Shown here piece after piece: positions 1-5,541 of a DNA stretch of 15,504 bases; the first letter of the stretch is position 1; the number at the start of each line of letters is the position of its first letter. The stretch is from an uncultured Frankineae bacterium (GTDB taxonomy: Bacteria; Actinomycetota; Actinomycetes; Mycobacteriales; SCTD01), in the NCBI GenBank assembly GCA_902805805.1, contig CADCUE010000055.1, forward strand, positions 1 through 15,504, written 5' to 3'. Made by a program: the position numbers and the translations under genes. The notes beneath the pieces are model-generated. The model did no database searches and was not told the origin of the DNA. It worked only from the letters and a program-made list of their open reading frames with translations.

Positions 1-259
1 CCGACCCGGTCGGCGAGGGGGCCCCGACACGCGCGAGCGGCGTGGCGGACGGGACCGGGTGCGATCCGACCGGCGCCTCAGCGTCCCGCTCGCCCACGCC
101 GCCGACTCCGCCGGCGCCCGCGAGCGCGGCGCCCGCCGTCCCGGTCAGCAACGCCGCTGCCACGAGCAGGCGCCCACCTCGCGACCGGCTGCCGACGGGC
201 CCACGTCGGCGGGGCGGCGGCGCGTCCTCCAGCCGGCCCTGCCCGATGACGTCCCGCAC
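1..259 (-). CDS. Putative secreted or membrane-anchored protein, N-terminal part (runs off window)
   Basis: No family is recognisable because only the first 86 codons are inside the window. The frame stays open from a GTG at 259 to the window edge. It encodes an Arg- and Pro-rich stretch (residues about 10-30), then a hydrophobic Ala/Leu/Gly segment (about 31-52), then an Ala/Pro/Gly-rich low-complexity stretch. This is the layout of a long signal peptide or membrane anchor. It is divergent from the RAM-domain gene at 302. In Mycobacterium tuberculosis an NlpC/P60 cell-wall peptidase lies near trpD, so an exported cell-wall protein would fit, but that is inference from remembered gene order. 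The start is uncertain: GGGGA directly abuts the GTG, too close for a normal ribosome binding site. An open frame of this length also occurs by chance at this GC content. Confidence 0.45.
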   Translation of the reverse strand, partial: MRDVIGQGRLEDAPPPRRRGPVGSRSRGGRLLVAAALLTGTAGAALAGAGGVGGVGERDAEAPVGSHPVPSATPLARVGAPSPTGS

Positions 260-289
260 TCCCCGAGTGTGGCGCAGCCGCTGCCCGGA

Positions 290-295
290 TAGGTT
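290..295 (+). promoter_or_regulatory. Candidate -10 element (TAGGTT) for a leaderless transcript
   Basis: TAGGTT fits the actinobacterial TANNNT -10 pattern. It ends exactly six bases before the GTG at 302, so transcription would start at or next to the start codon. No Shine-Dalgarno sequence precedes that GTG. No convincing -35 is visible. Confidence 0.45.
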
Positions 296-301
296 CGACC
301 C

Positions 302-583
302 GTGATCACCGCGATCGTCATGATCAGTGCTGCCGTGGACCAGATCCCGGAGGTGGCGCAGCGCATCGCCGACCTCGAGGGGGTGAGCGAGGTCTACTCG
401 GTGGCCGGGGAGGTCGACCTCGTCGCCCTCGTCCGCGTCCGACGGCACGAGCAGCTGCACGACGTCATCGCCGGTCGGCTCAACAAGGTCGACGGCGTCC
501 GCGCCACCGAGACCCTGATCGCCTTCCAGGCCTACAGCAGGCACGACCTCGAGGCCACCTTCTCGTTGGGCATGGAGCCGTGA
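302..583 (+). CDS. Stand-alone Lrp/AsnC ligand-binding (RAM) domain protein
   Basis: This 93-residue protein consists only of the regulatory RAM fold of the Lrp/AsnC family: a beta strand (ITAIVMISA), an amphipathic helix (QIPEVAQRIADLEGV), then strands including the VYSVAGEVDLVALVRV segment, and a final strand with ETLIAF. The helix-turn-helix found in full Lrp proteins (about 150 residues) is absent. Such stand-alone domains form oligomers that bind amino acids or other small molecules and cannot bind DNA alone. The GTG start has a TANNNT box six bases upstream and no ribosome binding site, suggesting leaderless translation. Its stop overlaps the GTG of the next gene (GTGA), so the two are translationally coupled. 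The domain call is firm; the ligand and partner are unknown. Confidence 0.85.
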   Translation: MITAIVMISAAVDQIPEVAQRIADLEGVSEVYSVAGEVDLVALVRVRRHEQLHDVIAGRLNKVDGVRATETLIAFQAYSRHDLEATFSLGMEP

Positions 584-1521
584 CAGCGCAGTTCGCGGAG
601 GTCCGGGACGGCGCGTTCGTCCGGCAGCCGAACCGGTTCACCGACCGCATCACCGCGGACGGCAGCAGCGGCTACCCCGTCGAAGCCGGTCGCTACGTCC
701 TGTACGTCTGCCTCGCCTGCCCCTGGGCCCACCGGTCGGTGATCGTCCGCAGCCTGCTGGGACTGGAGGACGCGATCCCCCTGCGGGTCGTCGACCCGAT
801 CCGCGACGACAGGGGCTGGCGCTTCACCCTCGACGAGGGCGGCGTCGACCCGGTGACCGGCGCGTCGTACGTGCTCGAGCTCTACCGGCGCTCCGACCCC
901 GACTTCGAGGGCCGCGCCACCGTCCCGTTCCTGTGGGACACCGAGACCGGGCGGATCGTCAGCAACGACTACCCGCAGATCAGCCTCGACCTGTCCACGC
1001 AGTGGTCCGCGCTGCACCGGGAGGGCGCGCCGGACCTCTACCCCGAGCACGCCCGGGAGGCCATCGACGACATGGCCGAGCAGAACTTCACCGCCGTCAA
1101 CAACGGCGTCTACCGGGCCGGCTTCGCCACCAGCCAGTCGGCGTACGAGCAGGCCCACGACGCGCTGTTCGCCCGGCTGCACGAGCTCGACGCGCACCTC
1201 GCGACCGAGCGCTACCTGGTCGGGCGTGCGCTGTCCGAGGCCGACGTCCGCCTCTACACGACGCTGGTCCGCTTCGACGCCGCCTACCACGGCCACTTCA
1301 AGTGCAACGAGCGCAAGCTGACCGAGTTCGCGCACCTCTGGCCGTACGCCCGGGACCTGTACTCGACCCCCGGCTTCGGCGACACCACGGACTTCGACCA
1401 CATCAAGCGCCACTACTACGGCACCCACGACAAGATCAACCCGACGCTCGTCGTCCCGAAGGGACCCGACCTGTCCGGCTGGTCCGAGCCGCACGGCCGC
1501 GACCACCTCGGCGACGGCTGA
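580..1521 (+). CDS. Glutathionyl-hydroquinone reductase-like GST (ECM4/YqjG family), probably mycothiol-dependent
   Basis: This 313-residue protein has the architecture of the ECM4/YqjG/PcpF family of glutathionyl-hydroquinone reductases: an extended N-terminus, a thioredoxin-like domain with the CPWA active-site motif (Cys47, Pro48, Trp49, Ala50), and an all-helical GST C-terminal domain (about residues 160-290) ending in the family's GDTTDFDHIKRHYYG-type segment. Family enzymes reduce S-thiolated hydroquinones. Most actinobacteria make mycothiol instead of glutathione, so the thiol here is probably mycothiol; that is inference. A second cysteine, Cys44, lies three residues before the catalytic one. 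GTG at 580 overlaps the stop of the RAM-domain gene and has GGAG just upstream, which favours this start. The gene converges on trpD, with only 24 bases between their stop codons. Confidence 0.86.
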   Translation: MTAQFAEVRDGAFVRQPNRFTDRITADGSSGYPVEAGRYVLYVCLACPWAHRSVIVRSLLGLEDAIPLRVVDPIRDDRGWRFTLDEGGVDPVTGASYVLELYRRSDPDFEGRATVPFLWDTETGRIVSNDYPQISLDLSTQWSALHREGAPDLYPEHAREAIDDMAEQNFTAVNNGVYRAGFATSQSAYEQAHDALFARLHELDAHLATERYLVGRALSEADVRLYTTLVRFDAAYHGHFKCNERKLTEFAHLWPYARDLYSTPGFGDTTDFDHIKRHYYGTHDKINPTLVVPKGPDLSGWSEPHGRDHLGDG

Positions 1522-1529
1522 CGCCTGAC

Positions 1530-1556
1530 CGCTGCGGGACCCGGCTCAGCGCAGCG
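1530..1556. terminator. Possible weak bidirectional hairpin between convergent genes
   Basis: CGCTGCG (1530-1536) can pair with CGCAGCG (1550-1556) around a 13-base loop. It lies between the convergent reductase and trpD genes and overlaps the trpD stop codon. There is no T tract and the loop is large, so the terminator role is tentative. Confidence 0.3.
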
Positions 1557-2583
1557 CGGCGCTCGTCTCGACCCAGGTCGCGAGGACCGCGGCGGCCGAG
1601 CCGCCGTCCAGCGATGCGGCCGCGCGCTCGAAGCCTCGGCGCAACCGCTCGACCAGCGGTCCCGGCTCGGCAGCGTGCGCGGCCAGCGCGGCGGCGGCGT
1701 TGAGCAGCACAGCGTCCCGGACCGGTCCTGGCTCGCCGGCGAGAAGGGCCCGAGCCACGTCGGCGTTGTAGCCGGCGTCGGCGCCGCGCAGCTGCTCGAG
1801 CGCGGCCGGCGGGATCCCGAGGGCGGCGGGGTCGAAGGCCTCCTCGTGCACCGTGCCGTCCGCGACCACCCACACCGTCGACGGGCCGGTCGTCGTCAGC
1901 TCGTCGAGGCCGTCGTCACCCCGGAAGACCAGCGCCGAGGTGCCGCGGGCAGCGAGGACGCCCGCCATCACCGGCGCCAGCCGGCGGTCGGACACGCCGA
2001 CGGCCTGCGCGGCCGGCCGCGCCGGGTTGGTGAGCGGTCCGAGCACGTTGAACACGGTGGGCACGCCGAGATCACGACGCGCCACGGCGGCGTGCCGCAT
2101 GCCCGGGTGGAAGACCGGGGCGAAGCAGAAGGCGATGCCCGCGCGAGCCACGCACGGCCCGACCGCGGCCGGTGGCAGGTCGACGACGACGCCGAGCGCC
2201 TCGAGCAGGTCCGCGGACCCGCAGGCCGACGACGCCGCGCGGTTGCCGTGCTTGACCACGGGCACGCCGGCGCCGGCCACCACGAGCGCCGCCATGGTGG
2301 AGAGGTTGACGGTGTTCGAGCGGTCGCCACCGGTCCCGCACGTGTCGACGACACGGCCCACGACCTCGACCTCGGCCGCCTCGGCCAGCATGACCTCGAC
2401 CAGCCCGGCGACCTCGTCGGCCGTCTCGCCCTTGGCCCGCAGCGCGACCGCGAAGCCGGCCACCTGCGCCGGTGTGGCGTCTCCGGCCATCACCTCGCCC
2501 ATCACCCAGGCGGTGTCCGCGCTGCTGAGGTGGTCACCCCGGAGCAGGGCCGCAAGCAGGGACGGCCAGCCGAGGGCGCTCAC
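1546..2583 (-). CDS. trpD: Anthranilate phosphoribosyltransferase
   Basis: This enzyme transfers the phosphoribosyl group of PRPP to anthranilate, the second step of tryptophan synthesis from chorismate, in the cytoplasm. At 345 residues it has the usual length. Visible hallmarks are the PRPP-binding CGTGGD loop (Gly83-Asp87), the NTVNLST segment (90-96), KHGNR (111-115) with a following [13 protein letters not shown], the anthranilate-site [12 protein letters not shown] region (162-173), and [10 protein letters not shown] (178-187). A DDGLDEL motif follows in the C-terminal half. The GTG start lies 40 bases after the stop of the receiver-like gene; no clear ribosome binding site is seen. No other trp gene is present, as is common in actinobacteria where this copy lies beside the cytochrome bc1 cluster. 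Confidence 0.95.
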   Translation of the reverse strand: MSALGWPSLLAALLRGDHLSSADTAWVMGEVMAGDATPAQVAGFAVALRAKGETADEVAGLVEVMLAEAAEVEVVGRVVDTCGTGGDRSNTVNLSTMAALVVAGAGVPVVKHGNRAASSACGSADLLEALGVVVDLPPAAVGPCVARAGIAFCFAPVFHPGMRHAAVARRDLGVPTVFNVLGPLTNPARPAAQAVGVSDRRLAPVMAGVLAARGTSALVFRGDDGLDELTTTGPSTVWVVADGTVHEEAFDPAALGIPPAALEQLRGADAGYNADVARALLAGEPGPVRDAVLLNAAAALAAHAAEPGPLVERLRRGFERAAASLDGGSAAAVLATWVETSAALR

Positions 2584-2623
2584 GCGTCGTACGCCGCAGG
2601 CAGGGGCACCGCAGCCGCGCCGC

Positions 2624-3079
2624 TCAGTGGAGCGCGCGCCGGACCGGCTCGCCGGCCTCGCGCCGACGCAGCAGGTCCGTCGCCACGGTGGTCAGCTCCG
2701 GGGCGTCGATCGGGTGGGCGACGACCCCGTCGGCCTGCGACCAGGTCGCCAGCCAGGCGTCCGCCCGGCGGGCGATGAGCACCAGCACCGGCGGGCAGTC
2801 GCGCAGCTCGTCCTTCATCTGCTTGGCGAGCCCCAACCCACCGGTCGGCCACGCCTCGCCGTCGAGGACAGCCAGGTCCACGTGGCCGCCGTCGACGGTG
2901 CGCACCACCTCGGGCCCGGTATCGCACTCCACCCACTCCACGCGACCCAGGTCGGGCGCAGGGCGGCGGCCGAGTGCGCGGCGGACCTGGTCGCGGACCT
3001 CGGCGTCGTCGCTGTAGACGACGACGGTGTGCGTACGGACGTCGACCGCGGTCGACGCAGCGGCGTGGGAGTCGCTCAT
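2624..3079 (-). CDS. Degenerate response-regulator receiver domain protein
   Basis: This 151-residue protein is a single CheY-like fold with no output domain. Strand 1 ends in the acidic pair Asp24-Asp25 (VVVYSDD), and strand 3 carries Asp73 (VDLAVLDG) at the phosphoacceptor position. The other catalytic positions are altered: Ala103 in VLVLIAR replaces the usual Thr/Ser, and His122 in VVAHPID replaces the invariant Lys of the KP motif. Phosphorylation signalling is therefore probably weakened or lost. ATG at 3079 was preferred over an upstream in-frame start because the receiver fold begins soon after it and a TANNNT box (TACGCT) ends seven bases before it. It is transcribed toward trpD, 40 bases away, and probably shares its mRNA. 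No kinase gene is nearby. The fold is reasonably sure; the role is unknown. Confidence 0.75.
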   Translation of the reverse strand: MSDSHAAASTAVDVRTHTVVVYSDDAEVRDQVRRALGRRPAPDLGRVEWVECDTGPEVVRTVDGGHVDLAVLDGEAWPTGGLGLAKQMKDELRDCPPVLVLIARRADAWLATWSQADGVVAHPIDAPELTTVATDLLRRREAGEPVRRALH

Positions 3080-3086
3080 GGGCGGA

Positions 3087-3092
3087 AGCGTA
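3087..3092 (-). promoter_or_regulatory. Candidate -10 element (TACGCT) for receiver-trpD transcript
   Basis: Read on the minus strand, TACGCT matches TANNNT and ends seven bases before the ATG at 3079. There is no Shine-Dalgarno sequence, so this looks like a leaderless promoter for the receiver gene and probably trpD. No good -35 is seen. Confidence 0.4.
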
Positions 3093-3094
3093 CG

Positions 3095-3106
3095 GCGTCC
3101 GGACGC
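3095..3106. promoter_or_regulatory. Perfect 12-bp palindrome GCGTCCGGACGC, possible operator
   Basis: This perfect 12-base palindrome lies three bases upstream of the candidate -10 box of the receiver gene, in what would be the -35/-10 spacer. A dimeric repressor bound here would block the promoter. CG-rich palindromes also arise by chance in such DNA. Confidence 0.3.
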
Positions 3107-3112
3107 GCCGGA

Positions 3113-3139
3113 GCGCGGGTGTCGAGCCGACACCCGCGC
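3113..3139 (-). terminator. Hairpin downstream of the ABC ATPase gene
   Basis: GCGCGGGTGTCG (3113-3124) and CGACACCCGCGC (3128-3139) form a perfect 12-bp stem with a three-base loop, starting 12 bases past the ATPase stop codon. It lacks a T tract but is well placed to separate the sugar-transport gene from the receiver-trpD genes that follow on the same strand. Confidence 0.7.
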
Positions 3140-3150
3140 CCCGGTACGCG

Positions 3151-4242
3151 TCAGGCGGACAGGCGCCGACCGTCCGCCGGGTCGAACACGTGCATCTGGT
3201 GGCTGGCCTGCGGGGCGAGCCAGATCTTGTCGCCCTTCTCCGGCGGTGACTTGGGGTTGACGCGGGCCACGAGCAGCACCTCGTCGTGTCCGTCCTGCTC
3301 CACGCTGGCGTGGACGAAGGCGTCGGAGCCCAGCTCCTCGACCAGCTCGACGGTGGCGGCGATGCCCTCGCCGCTGCCGACGACGTGCAGGTCCTCGGGA
3401 CGCACGCCCAGCGCCACGGTGCCGCCCGACAGCGTCGAGAGGGTGGAGCGCTCGATCGGGACGTCGTGGCCGCCGAGGCGCAGACCGCGGTCGTTCGAGA
3501 CCGGCAGCTGGAACAGGTTCATGGCGGGCGAGCCGATGAAGCCGGCCACGAACATGTTGGCGGGCCGGTCGTACATGTGGCGCGGCTTGTCGACCTGCTG
3601 CAGCAGGCCGTCCTTGAGCACCGCCACGCGGTCGCCCATCGTCATGGCCTCGACCTGGTCGTGCGTGACGTAGACGGTGGTGACGCCGAGCCGGCGCTGC
3701 AGCGACGCGATCTGCGTGCGCGTGGCGACGCGGAGCTTGGCGTCGAGGTTGGACAGCGGCTCGTCCATGCAGAACACCTGCGGGTTGCGGACGATCGCGC
3801 GGCCCATGGCCACGCGCTGGCGCTGACCGCCGGACAGCGCCTTGGGCTTGCGGTCGAGGTACTGGGTGAGGTCGAGGACCGCCGCGGCCTCCTTGACCCG
3901 GGTGTCGATCTCCTGCTTGGACTTGCCGGCGATCTTGAGGGCGAAGCCCATGTTGGCGGCGACCGACATGTGGGGGTAGAGCGCGTAGTTCTGGAACACC
4001 ATCGCGATGTCCCGGTCCGACGGGTCGACGTGCGAGACGTCGCGGTCGCCGATGCGGATCGCACCGCCGTCGACGGGCTCGAGGCCGGCGAGCATGCGCA
4101 GCGAGGTCGACTTGCCGCAGCCGGACGGCCCGACGAGGACGAGGAACTCGCCGTCGCCGATGTCGAGGTTCAGGGCGTCGACCGCGGGGCGCTCGGCCCC
4201 GGGGTAGTGCCGCGTCGCGGCGTCGAAGGTGACGGTTGCCAT
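3151..4242 (-). CDS. aglK: Alpha-glucoside ABC transporter ATP-binding protein (AglK/MsmK type)
   Basis: This 363-residue ATPase powers sugar import by a CUT1-type ABC transporter at the inner face of the membrane. It has Walker A GPSGCGKST (38-46), Q-loop Gln84 in VFQNYALYPH, signature LSGGQR (136-141), Walker B VFCMDEP (156-162), the D-loop SNLDAK, and switch His194 in VTHDQ. The last third (about 235-363) is the OB-fold/TOBE regulatory domain typical of MalK, MsmK and UgpC proteins. Length is normal for the family. ATG at 4242 was chosen because GGAGGAG lies just upstream and the ATPase fold starts at residue 3; an open frame continues further upstream without support. It is divergent from the repressor gene and separated from the permease genes, unlike the contiguous rhizobial agl operon. 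MsmK-like ATPases can serve several transporters, so it may not be exclusive to this one. Confidence 0.93.
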   Translation of the reverse strand: MATVTFDAATRHYPGAERPAVDALNLDIGDGEFLVLVGPSGCGKSTSLRMLAGLEPVDGGAIRIGDRDVSHVDPSDRDIAMVFQNYALYPHMSVAANMGFALKIAGKSKQEIDTRVKEAAAVLDLTQYLDRKPKALSGGQRQRVAMGRAIVRNPQVFCMDEPLSNLDAKLRVATRTQIASLQRRLGVTTVYVTHDQVEAMTMGDRVAVLKDGLLQQVDKPRHMYDRPANMFVAGFIGSPAMNLFQLPVSNDRGLRLGGHDVPIERSTLSTLSGGTVALGVRPEDLHVVGSGEGIAATVELVEELGSDAFVHASVEQDGHDEVLLVARVNPKSPPEKGDKIWLAPQASHQMHVFDPADGRRLSA

Positions 4243-4293
4243 GGTTGCTCCTCCACCGGCAGGTACGTGCCGGACGATCCGAGTGGGGTGGGT

Positions 4294-4312
4294 CGCTCCC
4301 GGGAGGGGAGCG
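4294..4312 (-). other. Hairpin in the probable 5' leader of the ABC ATPase gene
   Basis: CGCTCCC (4294-4300) and GGGAGCG (4306-4312) form a perfect 7-bp stem with a five-base loop. It lies about 50 bases upstream of the ATPase start codon and is probably part of its leader mRNA. It could protect the 5' end or be incidental. Confidence 0.35.
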
Positions 4313-4328
4313 TCTCTGGATACCACGC

Positions 4329-4344
4329 TGTGGCTCGCATCACA
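4329..4344. promoter_or_regulatory. Crp/GlxR-like site in the divergent ATPase-lacI promoter region
   Basis: TGTGG-CTCGCA-TCACA matches the Crp/GlxR consensus TGTGA-N6-TCACA at nine of ten conserved positions. It lies 43 bases upstream of the LacI-type operator in the 169-base gap between divergent transport genes, where a cAMP-dependent activator would be expected. No Crp-family gene is in the window. Confidence 0.45.
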
Positions 4345-4358
4345 CGTTGCCCAGCGGG

Positions 4359-4379
4359 CGCAGTGTGGTCCACACTGCG
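4359..4379. promoter_or_regulatory. Inverted repeat with 10-bp arms around one base, possible second operator
   Basis: CGCAGTGTGG (4359-4368) and CCACACTGCG (4370-4379) are exact reverse complements around a single T. One base is too short for a hairpin loop, so a dimeric DNA-binding protein is more plausible than an RNA structure. The motif differs from the LacI-type palindrome eight bases downstream, so another regulator may act here. Confidence 0.45.
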
Positions 4380-4386
4380 GCCCGGA

Positions 4387-4400
4387 TGCAAGCGCTTGCA
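4387..4400. promoter_or_regulatory. LacI-type operator 1 (TGCAAGCGCTTGCA)
   Basis: This perfect 14-bp palindrome with a central CG step is the classic form of a LacI/CcpA-family operator. It abuts the ribosome binding site GGAGGTGA (4401-4408) of the repressor gene and is repeated exactly at 5480-5493. Its place suggests autoregulation of the repressor and control of the divergent ATPase gene. Confidence 0.85.
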
Positions 4401-4411
4401 GGAGGTGAGCG

Positions 4412-5443
4412 GTGCCGATCACCATCGACGACGTCGCTCGGACCGCCGGCGTGAGCACGGCCACCGTCTCACGGGCGCTGCGCGGGCTGCCCCACGTGAG
4501 CGAGGCGACCAGGGCGTCCGTCCACCGGATCGCCCACGACCTGGGCTACGTGCCGAGCAAGAGCGCGTCGACGCTGGCCAGCGGCCGGACCCGCACCGTG
4601 GGCGTGGTGACCCCCCACATCGCCAAGTGGTACTTCGCGCAGGCCATCGAGGCGCTCGAGCAGGAGCTGCGCGCTGTCGGGTACGACGTCCTGCTCCTCG
4701 TGCTGCCGCCTGGACCCTCCTCGGTCCGCCCCGTCTTCGACCCGGAGGAGCTGCGGCAGCGGGTCGACGCCGTCGCCGTCCTCACCGTCCCGCTCACCGG
4801 CGGCGAGCTCGACGGGCTGCGCCGGCTCGGTCTGCCGATGGTCTTCGTCGGCGGCAGCGTGACCGGAGCGATGAGCGTGCGGATCGACGACGTCGCCGTC
4901 GGCCGCGCCGCCACGGAGCACCTGGTGCACCTCGGCCACACGCGCATCGGGCACATCGGCGGAGATCCGTACGAAGCCCTCAACTTCCACGCGCCCGTCG
5001 ACCGCCGGGCGGGCTGGATGTCGGCCCTGCGCACGGCCGGGCTGTCAGCGGAGCCGTGCCTGGACGTCGTCGGCTACTTCACCGTCGACGGCGGGCGGCG
5101 GGCCATGCGGCAGCTGCTCGCGCTCGACGACCCGCCGACAGCGGTCTTCGCCGCCTCCGACGAGATGGCGTTCGGAGCGCTCGCCGCAGCCCGCGCGGCG
5201 GGGCTGGACGTCCCCCGTCGGATGTCGGTGGTCGGCGTGGACGACCACGAGCTCGCCGACCTGTTCGACCTCACGACCGTCGGGCAGCCGGTGGTCGACC
5301 AGGGACGCTCGGCCGCCCGGATGCTGCTCGCCACCCTGGCCGGCACCTCCACGCACTCGAACGAGCACCTGCTGCTCCCGGTCTCGCTCGTGCAGCGGTC
5401 CTCCACGGCACGGGCCTGCCAGCCCGCGTTACCGGATCGTTAA
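4412..5443 (+). CDS. LacI-family transcriptional repressor of the alpha-glucoside cassette
   Basis: This 343-residue protein has a typical LacI layout. A helix-turn-helix spans residues 5-24 (ITIDDVARTAGVSTATVSRA), followed by the hinge helix (about 45-60, SASTLASGRT) and a periplasmic-binding-protein-like sensor domain from about residue 60 with the GVVTPH first strand and the later AVFAASDEMAFGALAA and MSVVGVDDHELADLF segments common to the family. It probably binds the 14-bp palindrome found both in front of its own gene and in front of the substrate-binding protein gene, and is released by an imported sugar or derivative; the inducer cannot be read from sequence. GTG at 4412 is supported by GGAGGTGA at 4401-4408 and by the HTH starting at residue 5. 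It corresponds in position and family to AglR of rhizobial agl loci. Confidence 0.92.
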   Translation: MPITIDDVARTAGVSTATVSRALRGLPHVSEATRASVHRIAHDLGYVPSKSASTLASGRTRTVGVVTPHIAKWYFAQAIEALEQELRAVGYDVLLLVLPPGPSSVRPVFDPEELRQRVDAVAVLTVPLTGGELDGLRRLGLPMVFVGGSVTGAMSVRIDDVAVGRAATEHLVHLGHTRIGHIGGDPYEALNFHAPVDRRAGWMSALRTAGLSAEPCLDVVGYFTVDGGRRAMRQLLALDDPPTAVFAASDEMAFGALAAARAAGLDVPRRMSVVGVDDHELADLFDLTTVGQPVVDQGRSAARMLLATLAGTSTHSNEHLLLPVSLVQRSSTARACQPALPDR

Positions 5444-5446
5444 CGG

Positions 5447-5462
5447 TGCGAGGCGTGTCACG
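5447..5462. promoter_or_regulatory. Weak Crp/GlxR-like site upstream of the binding-protein gene
   Basis: TGCGA-GGCGTG-TCACG matches TGTGA-N6-TCACA at eight of ten positions. It lies 17 bases upstream of LacI-type operator 2, so both control regions of the cassette have the same order: Crp-like motif, then operator, then gene. Two mismatches make it uncertain alone. Confidence 0.3.
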
Positions 5463-5479
5463 GCATTGCGCTTCCGGTG

Positions 5480-5493
5480 TGCAAGCGCTTGCA
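5480..5493. promoter_or_regulatory. LacI-type operator 2 (TGCAAGCGCTTGCA)
   Basis: This is an exact copy of the 14-bp palindrome at 4387-4400, placed 48 bases upstream of the substrate-binding protein start. A weak TTGCGC (5466-5471) lies 17 bases before the TTGCAT inside the palindrome, so the operator may overlap the promoter; that promoter reading is tentative. Confidence 0.85.
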
Positions 5494-5541
5494 TGGCCCG
5501 CTGTGGGCCGATGGCCGTGCCCCGCCTTCAGGAGGTTGTCC

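Noticed and set aside
42..305. Plus-strand open frame at the window start
   Set aside because: The product is Pro/Arg/Ser/Ala-rich with no fold and has no ribosome binding site. The opposite strand reads as a basic tail plus hydrophobic segment.
2580..2936. Alternative minus-strand frame ending at the trpD start
   Set aside because: It gives an Arg/Ala/Gly-rich chain and overlaps the receiver-like gene, which has a recognisable fold in the neighbouring frame.
4243..4411. Clear sigma-70 type -35/-10 promoters for aglK and lacI
   Set aside because: Several partial matches exist, such as TTGCCC at 4347 and TATCCA on the minus strand, but none has both boxes at proper spacing, so no promoter is listed.
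3286..5541. Open frame continuing upstream of aglE in frame
   Set aside because: It crosses the ATPase gene, the divergent promoter region and the repressor gene. The lipoprotein signal and AGGAGG site fix the start at 5542.
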